The notes below the pieces were generated by a model. It was not told the DNA's origin and did no database searches. It worked only from the letters and a program-made list of their open reading frames with translations. The translations under genes and the position numbers were made by a program. A stretch of 7,580 nucleotides of DNA. Source: JBHPCZ01 sp042573625. Lineage in GTDB: Bacteria > Desulfobacterota > Desulfobacteria > Desulfobacterales > UBA11574. Position 1 is the stretch's first letter; every line of letters starts with the position of its first letter. Shown piece by piece: positions 1 to 7,522 of the stretch. Where the stretch lies: assembly GCA_042573625.1 (NCBI GenBank), contig JBHPCZ010000148.1:1-7580 (forward strand). The letters are read 5' to 3'.

Positions 1-674
1 AAGACAATCTGGTTGCGGTAACATCGGAATCCCCTGTACATCCGCTAAGAGAAAATCAGGCGGCAGCGGATTTTGCTAAAAATTTGGGTGTTGAACATCT
101 GATCATACAATCCAGAGAGATGAGCCGCCCCGATTTTTTGGTTAATAACAAAGACAGATGCTACATTTGCAAAAAATACATTTTTGAGGATTTGTTGAAG
201 GTTGCTCGCGACAAGGGGGTTGAATATGTGGCCCACGGCGCCAATATGGATGATCTCCAGGATTTTCGGCCCGGATTTGCCGCTGCCGATGAAATGGGAA
301 TCAAGGCGCCTCTGGTGGATGCGGGGTTGACCAAGGATGATATCCGCGCGCTGTCGAAAGAGATGAACCTGACGACCTGGAACAAGCCGTCAATGGCGTG
401 TCTGGCCACAAGGATTCCATACGGCACACCGATAACGAAAAAAGCCCTGAATATGGTGGAACAGGCGGAAACCATTATTTTAAACCTCGGCTTTACGGCT
501 TGTCGCGTAAGGCTGCATGGCACCGTGGCCCGGATTGAGGTCGATTCCGGAGAAATCGAAAAAATGCTGGACCCAGGGAATCGATCCGCGATTATCGAAA
601 AATTGAAAAAAATCGGGTTTTCTCACATATCAGTGGATCTGGAAGGATATCGGCAGGGGAGTATGAACATATAG
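1..674 (+). CDS. larE: ATP-dependent sacrificial sulfur transferase LarE, 5'-truncated by window edge
   Basis: This is the C-terminal 223 codons (frame beginning at base 3) of a LarE-family protein. LarE adenylates the carboxylates of a pyridinium dicarboxylate mononucleotide and inserts sulfur while building the nickel-pincer nucleotide cofactor used by lactate racemase and related LarA-type enzymes. It acts in the cytoplasm. Visible family marks are an RCYICKK motif (Cys codons 159-161 and 168-170), the AHGAN segment that follows, and the PSMACLATRIPYG motif. The Cys codon at 399-401 in that motif sits where the sulfur-donating cysteine of sacrificial LarE proteins lies. Family members are about 270 residues, so roughly 50 N-terminal residues, including the SGGxDS PP-loop, lie upstream of the window. 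The frame ends cleanly at TAG 672-674. No larA, larB or larC is visible here. Some LarE proteins instead carry a three-cysteine [4Fe-4S] site and recycle sulfur; I cannot settle which type this is. The family call is firm. Confidence 0.92.
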   Translation, partial: DNLVAVTSESPVHPLRENQAAADFAKNLGVEHLIIQSREMSRPDFLVNNKDRCYICKKYIFEDLLKVARDKGVEYVAHGANMDDLQDFRPGFAAADEMGIKAPLVDAGLTKDDIRALSKEMNLTTWNKPSMACLATRIPYGTPITKKALNMVEQAETIILNLGFTACRVRLHGTVARIEVDSGEIEKMLDPGNRSAIIEKLKKIGFSHISVDLEGYRQGSMNI

Positions 675-711
675 AAAATGAAACAGTCAAATGCGTTCTG
701 TCTGAGCAAAG

Positions 712-871
712 ATGGTTGTATTATTTCTGCTCGCAATGGCGCATGCTTCAATTTTGATTCGACGCTGACGGCAACCCGGTCAAAAATGCCGTTATCATGG
801 ATATTATTAACGAACCGCCGCGTTATCTCAAAACGCGTTGTCCACATAAGATTTATTATACCTATGAGTAA
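712..871 (+). pseudogene. possible frameshifted remnant of a small exported protein
   Basis: The gap between larE and the kinase has no convincing intact gene. From ATG 712, frame 1 reads MVVLFLLAMAHAS, a compact hydrophobic stretch ending in an AHA cleavage-like box; it stops at TGA 766-768 after 18 codons. The next frame opens after TGA 755-757 and reads FDADGNPVKNAVIMDI and onward to TAA 869-871, about 37 codons with ordinary codon use. A one-base indel near 750-760 would join them into a roughly 50-residue secreted protein. The DADGNPVxNAVI part resembles the first strand of carboxypeptidase-regulatory-like or plastocyanin-like exported domains (D-x-x-G-x-P-V-x-x-A), but this is only a pattern likeness. 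No good ribosome binding site precedes ATG 712. Open stretches this short also arise by chance, so the call is weak. A 73-codon frame at 678-899 covers the same bases and is judged less protein-like. Confidence 0.25.
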
Positions 872-895
872 CCCCATTACAAACTGGATAGAACA

Positions 896-3800
896 ATGAG
901 AACAGACAGCTTACATTTTAAGATCAATGCGGCTATTTTGGTCACATCTGTAGTGATTGCAATCATTTTCGGCGCTATTCTCTACCCCTTTGAAACCAGA
1001 CGTCACAACTCGTATGTGAAAAACATCCATTTACTATTGGATGCCATTTTTCAGCAAAAAAATGAGGTTCTGGCCAAAGGGCTTTTTGCCGGGCAAAAAA
1101 GGGCGCTGGCGTTTTCACTCGGGGAAATCATAAAAATTGAAGGCATCGTTGCGGCCAGTGTCCATCTGCCGGACGGCGAGCTGTTTTTATCCACCGACGA
1201 GCGCTTGCCCCGCAGGATGACGGAAATTGAGCGAGAAACCGTTGCCCAATCCTCTGTGTTTGTGAAAAAGTCGTATCAGGGTCGATCCCTGGGGGAATAT
1301 TCCAGAGCGATTGATACACTTGGAAAGAAGCGCGGATTTATAAAAATGTATTATGATTTTGATGAGTTGGAGCAGGAAATTCGCCAGTCGGTTACCCTTT
1401 TTATCACACTTTTATTGACAATGCTGGTTCTGATGTCCGGTCTTCTTTACTTTATCCTTTCCCGTTTTGTCACCCGGCCGGTTTCGTTGCTTCGAAAAGC
1501 CATAAATGAACTCCGGGAAGGCCGTCTGGGACAGACCGTAAATTTGTTGTCGAAAGATGAAATCGGAGAGATGGGCAGCGCTTTCAACGAGATGTCTCTC
1601 CGGCTGAGTGAAAGTCAGCTGGCGATGAAGGCGGCCGAAGAGAAGTACCGCTCTATTTTTGAAAACGCCATCGAAGGGATCTACCAGACGAGCCCGGAGG
1701 GCCGTTACATCACGGCAAACCCGTCTGCCGCCAAGATTCTTGGCTACGACTCTCCCGAAGAACTCATTGAAAATGTTGAAGATATCGGCACCCAGACCTA
1801 TGTCAGACCCGAAGACAGAGAAGCGTTCATCCGGTTGCTGGATGAGAACGGCCGTGTATCGGGATTTGAGGTCCAGTTCTTTCGAAAAGATGGCAGCAAG
1901 ATCTGGGCAGCGGTCAATGGTCGACCCGTATATGACGAAGACGGCAAGATGGTATTACTTGAGGGGCTTTTACAGGATATCACCGAGCGAAAGCGGGCCG
2001 AAGCGGAGCTGCGGGAATATAAGGAACATCTGGAAAAGCTGGTGGAAGAACGTACCGAGGAGGTCCACCACCGAAACCTTGAATTGAAGCAGGAAATCGA
2101 TGAGCGTCAGCAGGTCGAAACAGAGCTCGAGCAGGCGCGCGACTACCTCAAAAACGTCTTTGACAATTCGCCGGATGCCATCGGTATCGTGGACAGCAAG
2201 GGCGAGTTTGTCATGTGGAATGCGATCGCAACCGAGCTATACGGCTATAATTACGATGAGTTGAAAGGGAAAAGCGGTTACGATCTCTATGCTGATAAAG
2301 ATGAATTGGAAAAGATGCTGGAAAAATTGCGTCAAGACGGTTTTGTCAGCCGCTATGAAATCACTATGAAACGAAAAGACGGGAGCGTCGCCCCGTTCGA
2401 GATCTCCATCAGCCTCCTCAAGGACAAGGCCGGCAGAACCATTGGAAGTGTCAGTGTAGCGCGGGATTTGACAGACATTCGAATGACGCTGGACAAACTT
2501 GAGGAAACCAATACGCAGCTCCGCCAGGAAATCAGCGAGCGCCAGAAAATCGAGATGGAGCTCAAGCAAGCCCGCGATTATCTCGAAAACGTTCTAGAGA
2601 ATTCCCCTGACGTTATTGGAATTGTCGATGAGCATGGCAGGTTTATAAAGTGGAACAGGATGGCCGCAGAGCTCTTTGGCCACAGTTTTGAAGAGCTTAA
2701 AGGAAAGAAGGCTTTTGACCTTTATGACGACAAAGATGAACTCAAAAAGATGCTGGAAAAGCTGCGCCAAAAGAATTCGGTGAACAAATATGAAATCAAT
2801 GTGAGAAGAAAGGATGGCGGTGTCATACCGGTTGAGATCTCCATCAGCTTGTTGAAAGACCATAAGGGCAAAACCATTGGCAGCGTTTCCGTGACCCGTG
2901 ACTTGAGCGAGACGAAACGAACATTGGCAAAACTCACCGAGGCCTATGAAAAACTCAAACAGGAAGTCATTGAGCGTGAGCGGGCAGAGGAGAATCTGAA
3001 GGAAAGCGAAGAGAAGTACCGGAATATTCTGGACAGCATCGAGGAAGGCTACTTCGAGGTCGACCTCGGTGGTAATATCACGCTCTTCAATGACTCGCTC
3101 TGTGAAATATCAGGCTACGCCCGGGATGAGCTGATCGGCATGAACAACCGGCAATACACCACCCCGGAAACCTCAAAGAAAATGCTTCAGGCCTTCAACG
3201 AGATGCACCGCACCGGAAAATCAGCAAGAATCGCGGAGTATGAAGTTGTCAGGAAGGACGGGAGTACGATAATCCTTGAGCTTTCAGCGTCTTTAATGTT
3301 GAACTCAGCAGGACAGCCCATCGGTTTCCGGGGTGTTTCCCGCGATACCACCGAGCGCAGAAAAGCGGAACAGGCGCTCAGGGAACATGAGCAGAGGCTG
3401 GCCGATATTATCAATTTCTTGCCGGATGCTACTTTTGTTATTGACCGGGAAACCAGAGTCATCGCCTGGAATCTCGCCATGGAGGCCATGACGGGCGTAA
3501 AAGCAGAAGATATTCTGGGCAAAGGTAATTACGAATATGCGCTACCCTTTTATGGTGAGCGGAGACCCATTTTGATCGATCTGGTATTTGAGCCTCGGGA
3601 AGAATTTGAAAAAAAATATGCGAACGTTGAAAGGCAGGGGGAGACGCTTATCGGAGAGGCCTATGTGCCCCTTGTTTACCAGGGCGTCGGGGCCTATCTC
3701 ATCGGGACCGCAGGGGCTTTGTATGATTCGGAGGGTCGTACTGTCGGGGCCATAGAGACCATCCGGAACATTACCGAACGAAAACAGGTTGAAGAAGCGC

Positions 3801-6331
3801 TGCAGCGGCAAAATGACTACCTGGCTGCGTTGCACGAGACCACCCTGGGCGTGCTCAACCGTTTTGACCTGGACGATCTGCTCACAGCCCTCGTTACCCG
3901 ATCCGGACAACTGTTTGACACGTCCCACGGCTTCATAGACCTGGTGGATTCCCAAAAAGGAGTTCTGGAAAGTAAAGTGGGCATTGGGGTTTTCGATAGA
4001 TCGAGAGTCTACACCCAGAAATTGGGGAAAGGATTGTCCGGGAGAGTTTGGCGAAGCGGCAAACCACTGGCGATTGACGATTACGATGTCTGGTCGGGTC
4101 GCGCCCTAGATTTCGGCTACGGCCTTATCGGCGCTATAATGGCAGCTCCGCTGATATCCGGTCAAGAGGTCGTGGGTATCATCGGCATTGCCTACGGCAG
4201 CGAGTCAGAAGCCGCCTTTGGTGACGAAGATGTTCAGCTGCTGAGTCGTTTCGCCCAACTTGCTTCCATTGCCCTGGACAATGCCGGGTTGTACAGCGAA
4301 GCCTACGAGGCCAGAGAAGCGGCAGAGGCCGCAAACGAAGCCAAAAGCGTATTTTTGGCCACAATGAGCCATGAGATCCGCACACCGATGAATGCGGTGA
4401 TCGGCATGACCACACTGCTTCTGGACACACCACTGACCCCCGAGCAGCAGGACTTCACCGAAACCATCCGAAACAGCGGTGATGCGTTGTTGACCATTAT
4501 CGATGATATCCTGGATTTTTCCAAGATCGAGGCCGGCAAGATGGATTTGGAGAATCAGCCCTTCAATCTGCGAGAGTGCGTGGAGAGTGCGCTTGACATC
4601 GTCGCCGCCGTGGCCACTGAAAAAAGCCTGGATCTAAGTTGTTTGATTGATGAAGTAATTCCCACAGCCATATACGGGGACGTGACCCGCCTCAGGCAGA
4701 TTCTGATTAATCTGCTCAACAACGCCGTAAAATTTACCGAAGCGGGCGAGGTGGTGGTGTCGGTGGACGTTCAACCGGCTCCCCGAGAAGATATGGAAAC
4801 AGACAAGGAACACGACATACATTTTTATGTAAGGGATACCGGAATTGGCATCCCACCCGACCGCATGAGTCGCCTATTTCAGTCCTTCAGCCAGGTGGAC
4901 GTCGACACCAGCCGCCGTTACGGCGGTACCGGGCTAGGGCTGGCCATTAGCAGACGGCTGAGCCAGTTGATGGGTGGGAGCATGTGGGCGGAGAGCGAGG
5001 AAGGCAAGGGGAGTACGTTTCATTTCACCATCCGAGGACAGGTCGCACCGGCGCCCGTTCCGGTCTACCTTCAAAACGCCATTCCGGATCTGATCGGGAA
5101 AAGGGTGCTGATCGTGGATGACAACGCCACCAACCGACGCATCCTGAGGTTAGAGACCCAAAGATGGGGGATGATCGCTCGTGAGACGGCTTATCCCTCT
5201 GAGGCCCTCCAATGGATTCGCCAGGGTGATTCTTTTGATGTGGCCCTGCTGGACATGCAGATGCCCGAGATGGACGGCCTGACCCTGGCGGCGGAGATTC
5301 GGCGAGAGAAGGACGAAGAAGTGCCTAAATTGGTACTGTTGAGTTCCCTGGGGATGCGGGAGGCCGGTGCCGAGGCGGATATGTTTCAAGCACACCTTCC
5401 CAAACCTGTCAAGGCTTCCCAGCTCTACAATCTGCTGGTGGTCCTGTTCGGAGAGACCGCGCGTCCCATAGCGCAATACGATCCCGAAGCGGAGCCCAGG
5501 CTCGATCGGGAGATGGGTCGACGGTTGCCGTTGCGTATCCTTTTGGCGGAAGACAACAAGATTAATCAAAAGCTGGCCCTGGAAGTGCTCAGAAGAATGG
5601 GGTACTCGGCTGACATTGCCAGCAATGGTATAGAGGCGATTGAATCCTTGGAGAGTCAGTGGTATGATGTGGTGCTTATGGATGTGCAAATGCCGGAAAT
5701 GGATGGCCTGGAGGCAACTCGCGCGATTTGCCGAACATGGCCCAAAGAACGGCGCCCCCGCATTATAGCGGTGACGGCCAATGTGATGGAGGAAGATCGC
5801 AAAGCCTGTCTGGCTGCGGGAATGGACGACTATATCAGCAAACCTATTCGGGTCGAAGAACTTGTCCGAGCATTGAGTGCATGCCGTCCCCTTTCACAGA
5901 AGCACGATGAAGAAACAGCGCTCCGGCCAGATCCATCCGTAACAAAGCAGAAAAACGACCAATCGAAAGAGCCTCGGCAGGAGGCCGTCATTCTAGACCC
6001 GGCGGCCCTGGAGAACTTGCTGGGATTGGTGGAAGGGAGCACGGATTTTCTGGCTCAATTGATCGATACGTTCCTTGAGGATGCGCCTCGGATGCTCAAG
6101 GAAATGCGCCGGGCCACTCAAACCGGGGAAGCGGCGATACTGCATCGGGAGGCGCACAGCCTCAAGTCGAACTGCGCCGATTTCGGTGCGACCACGCTTT
6201 CCGTTCTGTGCCGGGAACTGGAGATGATGGGCGAGTCTGCGACACTGGAGGGCGCTGTCGAAAAGATCGGCCAGGCCGAAGCGGAGTATGAACGAGTCAA
6301 GGAAGCCTTAGCGGCGCTGCGGAGCAGTTAA
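896..6331 (+). CDS. membrane-bound multi-PAS/GAF hybrid sensor histidine kinase with two receivers and an HPt domain
   Basis: This 1811-residue unorthodox (BarA/ArcB-like in logic) hybrid kinase has the following order. TM1 is about 10-30, an extracytoplasmic sensor about 31-164 (possibly a Cache/PDC-type fold; not certain), TM2 about 166-190, and HAMP about 188-245. PAS domains lie at about 250-368, 416-528, 561-673, 707-822 and 830-965, joined by charged coiled-coil linkers. GAF is about 980-1135. HisKA carries MSHEIRTPMN with phosphoacceptor H1159. HATPase_c has its N box (NLLNNAVKFT) at 1272-1281, DTGIGIP from D1314 and GGTGLGL from G1343. Receiver 1 has D1408/D1409, D1453, S1483 and K1503. 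Receiver 2 has E1552/D1553, D1596, T1627 and K1649. A polar linker then leads to an HPt domain with H1754 in AHSLKS. All catalytic and phosphotransfer residues appear intact. ATG 896 is chosen because TM1 follows at once; GGA at 886-888 is only a weak ribosome binding site. There is no DNA-binding or enzymatic output domain, so phosphate should leave through the HPt to a separate receiver, plausibly the next gene. The ligand is unknown. Confidence 0.95.
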   Translation: MRTDSLHFKINAAILVTSVVIAIIFGAILYPFETRRHNSYVKNIHLLLDAIFQQKNEVLAKGLFAGQKRALAFSLGEIIKIEGIVAASVHLPDGELFLSTDERLPRRMTEIERETVAQSSVFVKKSYQGRSLGEYSRAIDTLGKKRGFIKMYYDFDELEQEIRQSVTLFITLLLTMLVLMSGLLYFILSRFVTRPVSLLRKAINELREGRLGQTVNLLSKDEIGEMGSAFNEMSLRLSESQLAMKAAEEKYRSIFENAIEGIYQTSPEGRYITANPSAAKILGYDSPEELIENVEDIGTQTYVRPEDREAFIRLLDENGRVSGFEVQFFRKDGSKIWAAVNGRPVYDEDGKMVLLEGLLQDITERKRAEAELREYKEHLEKLVEERTEEVHHRNLELKQEIDERQQVETELEQARDYLKNVFDNSPDAIGIVDSKGEFVMWNAIATELYGYNYDELKGKSGYDLYADKDELEKMLEKLRQDGFVSRYEITMKRKDGSVAPFEISISLLKDKAGRTIGSVSVARDLTDIRMTLDKLEETNTQLRQEISERQKIEMELKQARDYLENVLENSPDVIGIVDEHGRFIKWNRMAAELFGHSFEELKGKKAFDLYDDKDELKKMLEKLRQKNSVNKYEINVRRKDGGVIPVEISISLLKDHKGKTIGSVSVTRDLSETKRTLAKLTEAYEKLKQEVIERERAEENLKESEEKYRNILDSIEEGYFEVDLGGNITLFNDSLCEISGYARDELIGMNNRQYTTPETSKKMLQAFNEMHRTGKSARIAEYEVVRKDGSTIILELSASLMLNSAGQPIGFRGVSRDTTERRKAEQALREHEQRLADIINFLPDATFVIDRETRVIAWNLAMEAMTGVKAEDILGKGNYEYALPFYGERRPILIDLVFEPREEFEKKYANVERQGETLIGEAYVPLVYQGVGAYLIGTAGALYDSEGRTVGAIETIRNITERKQVEEALQRQNDYLAALHETTLGVLNRFDLDDLLTALVTRSGQLFDTSHGFIDLVDSQKGVLESKVGIGVFDRSRVYTQKLGKGLSGRVWRSGKPLAIDDYDVWSGRALDFGYGLIGAIMAAPLISGQEVVGIIGIAYGSESEAAFGDEDVQLLSRFAQLASIALDNAGLYSEAYEAREAAEAANEAKSVFLATMSHEIRTPMNAVIGMTTLLLDTPLTPEQQDFTETIRNSGDALLTIIDDILDFSKIEAGKMDLENQPFNLRECVESALDIVAAVATEKSLDLSCLIDEVIPTAIYGDVTRLRQILINLLNNAVKFTEAGEVVVSVDVQPAPREDMETDKEHDIHFYVRDTGIGIPPDRMSRLFQSFSQVDVDTSRRYGGTGLGLAISRRLSQLMGGSMWAESEEGKGSTFHFTIRGQVAPAPVPVYLQNAIPDLIGKRVLIVDDNATNRRILRLETQRWGMIARETAYPSEALQWIRQGDSFDVALLDMQMPEMDGLTLAAEIRREKDEEVPKLVLLSSLGMREAGAEADMFQAHLPKPVKASQLYNLLVVLFGETARPIAQYDPEAEPRLDREMGRRLPLRILLAEDNKINQKLALEVLRRMGYSADIASNGIEAIESLESQWYDVVLMDVQMPEMDGLEATRAICRTWPKERRPRIIAVTANVMEEDRKACLAAGMDDYISKPIRVEELVRALSACRPLSQKHDEETALRPDPSVTKQKNDQSKEPRQEAVILDPAALENLLGLVEGSTDFLAQLIDTFLEDAPRMLKEMRRATQTGEAAILHREAHSLKSNCADFGATTLSVLCRELEMMGESATLEGAVEKIGQAEAEYERVKEALAALRSS
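2084..2953 (+). repeat. tandem in-frame duplication of a linker-plus-PAS unit (two copies of 435 nt)
   Basis: Copy 1 is 2084-2518 (residues 397-541) and copy 2 is 2519-2953 (residues 542-686). Both are exactly 145 codons and each starts with a coiled-coil linker of the form L-(K/R)-Q-E-I-x-E-R-Q. By hand alignment of about 112 residues of the PAS cores, about 75 are identical, with no gaps. Shared blocks include NSPD, IGIVD, DKDEL, KMLEKLRQ, EISISLLKD and TIGSVSV. Identical DNA stretches survive, for example GAGATCTCCATCAGC in both, but silent sites have diverged, so the duplication is not brand new. The other three PAS domains of the kinase are much less alike. The linker motif recurs a third time at residue 687, again 145 residues on, ahead of the divergent PAS4. 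Confidence 0.88.
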
Positions 6332-6448
6332 ATATTTTCGGGAACCACTAACATCGGTGTTGCTTCGATTAATGGAGAAATCTGCATTCGTTTCGTTCGA
6401 TTCCTCTTATTCTTTATATTTGAGACAATTATTGCATAGGAGAGATAT
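6332..6448 (+). other. 117-nt intergenic spacer between kinase and cyclase genes
   Basis: This is an AT-rich spacer with no open frame of note and no clear hairpin followed by a T-run, so I cannot support a terminator after the kinase. TTCGATT occurs twice, at 6364-6370 and 6396-6402, 32 bases apart, which is close to three helical turns and could be a regulator site or chance. TATATT at 6415-6420 resembles a -10 box, but no convincing -35 box lies 16-18 bases upstream. The spacing allows either read-through from the kinase or a separate promoter. Confidence 0.4.
6438..6442 (+). promoter_or_regulatory. ribosome binding site of the receiver-cyclase gene
   Basis: AGGAG lies 6 bases before ATG 6449, and its extension AGGAGAG matches the Shine-Dalgarno consensus well. 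It fixes the start of the downstream gene. It is much stronger than the GGA in front of the kinase start at 896, which suggests the cyclase is translated independently and more efficiently. Confidence 0.8.
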
Positions 6449-7522
6449 ATGACAACCGAGCATGGTCGCATACTGGTGGTGGACGACAATCGCATGAACC
6501 GTCTCAAGTTGGTCCTTGGGCTGGAGCAGCAGGGACACGCAGTCAGTCAAGCGGAGAATGGCCGGGAGGCTTTAGAGATGATCAAGACGCAGTCGTTTGA
6601 TTTGGTACTTCTCGATATCGTTATGCCTGAAATGGACGGTTACCAGTTGTTGGAACATCTGAAGCGCAACGATGCTTGGCGGGACATTCCGGTGGTCATG
6701 ATTTCAGCTCTGGATGAGATCGAGAGTGCGGTACGGTGCATTGAAATGGGGGCGGACGATTATCTGCCGAAGCCGTTTAATCCGGTGGTGCTGAAAGCCA
6801 GGGTGAACAACTGCCTGGAGCGAAAGCGCTTGAGTGATGAGCAAAAGGAGCAGAAACGAATACTGAAAGAGACTTTTGGCATATATGTGGCTCAGGAGGT
6901 CAGAGATGAGGTGCTTTCCGGCAGAATTCCCCTGGACGGCGAGATGAAAGAGGTGAGCGTCCTGTTTGCCGACTTGCGTGACTTTACACCGCTTACGGAG
7001 TCCCTACCCCCGAAGGAAGTCGTCAAAATACTCAACAGCTACTTGACTGAGATGGCACCGGCGATTCACCGGCACCACGGATCGATTCTGCGTTATGTGG
7101 GCGATGAGATCTTTGCCGTTTTCGGCGCGCCGATAGCCTTGAATCATCATTCTCGTCATGCATTGGAGGCGGCGGTGGAGATGAGACAACGTTTGGTTGT
7201 GCTGAACGAAAGGCTGCAGCATCAAGGATATAACGCTCTCAGACACGGTATCGGCATCCATTCCGGCCCGGTGGTGGCGGCAAATATCGGCAGCCCGGAC
7301 CGGTTGGCTTACGACCTGGTGGGCGATACCGCCAACCTGGCTTCCCGCATCCAGGGGTTAACCAAGGAATTCGGTACAGATATTCTCATCAGCGCCACAA
7401 CCAAGGAAGGTCTGGATAAGGATTTTACCATGGAGGCACTTCCGGCGACCATGGTCAAAGGAAGAAAAGCCCCTGTGGAGATTTTCAAGATAGTTGAGCA
7501 GTCGGGGAGTTTTCGCTGTTAA
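6449..7522 (+). CDS. response regulator with class III adenylate/guanylate cyclase output domain
   Basis: This 357-residue cytoplasmic protein has two parts. The receiver (about 6-122) carries D12/D13, phosphoacceptor D56 in LLDIVMPEMDG, S86 and K108 in PKPF. A helical linker (about 123-142) leads into a FGIYVAQEV segment from F143, resembling the transducer element that precedes many class III cyclase domains. The catalytic domain (about 165-335) has metal-binding D175 in FADLRDFT and D219 in YVGDE, plus N296 and R300 in the GDTANLASR segment, which match the transition-state Asn and Arg. For base selection, D289 (in AYDLVGD) fits an adenine-type residue, while R215 stands where bacterial adenylate cyclases usually have Lys. 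cAMP is therefore the likelier product but cGMP is not excluded. Class III domains work as dimers, so receiver phosphorylation probably sets dimer geometry. The upstream kinase ends in an HPt domain and lacks an output, so it is the natural phosphodonor candidate (inference). The start is fixed by a good ribosome binding site, and the stop is TAA 7520-7522. Confidence 0.94.
   Translation: MTTEHGRILVVDDNRMNRLKLVLGLEQQGHAVSQAENGREALEMIKTQSFDLVLLDIVMPEMDGYQLLEHLKRNDAWRDIPVVMISALDEIESAVRCIEMGADDYLPKPFNPVVLKARVNNCLERKRLSDEQKEQKRILKETFGIYVAQEVRDEVLSGRIPLDGEMKEVSVLFADLRDFTPLTESLPPKEVVKILNSYLTEMAPAIHRHHGSILRYVGDEIFAVFGAPIALNHHSRHALEAAVEMRQRLVVLNERLQHQGYNALRHGIGIHSGPVVAANIGSPDRLAYDLVGDTANLASRIQGLTKEFGTDILISATTKEGLDKDFTMEALPATMVKGRKAPVEIFKIVEQSGSFRC

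Noticed and set aside
678..899. 73-codon open frame on + directly after larE
   Set aside because: The composition is rich in Cys, Ser and Arg, there is no ribosome binding site, and a different frame of the same bases reads more like protein. Kept only as context for the ATGA overlap.
1659..2087. 142-codon open frame on the + strand in another frame
   Set aside because: It overlaps PAS1 of the kinase, and its translation is rich in Arg, Ser and Pro with no domain pattern.
3542..3955. 137-codon open frame on the minus strand
   Set aside because: It is antisense to PAS5 and the start of the GAF domain, has no recognisable protein features, and is explained by codon bias of the real gene.
5150..5689. 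179-codon open frame on the minus strand
   Set aside because: It lies wholly inside the two receiver domains of the kinase, whose + strand motifs are intact. It is a shadow frame with no start signal of its own.
6332..6380. Transcription terminator after the kinase gene
   Set aside because: No stable stem followed by a T-run was found, so read-through into the cyclase remains possible.
6392..6420. Promoter-like TATATT with an upstream TTCGTT box before the cyclase gene
   Set aside because: The -35 match is poor. A promoter may exist in the spacer but cannot be placed from sequence alone.
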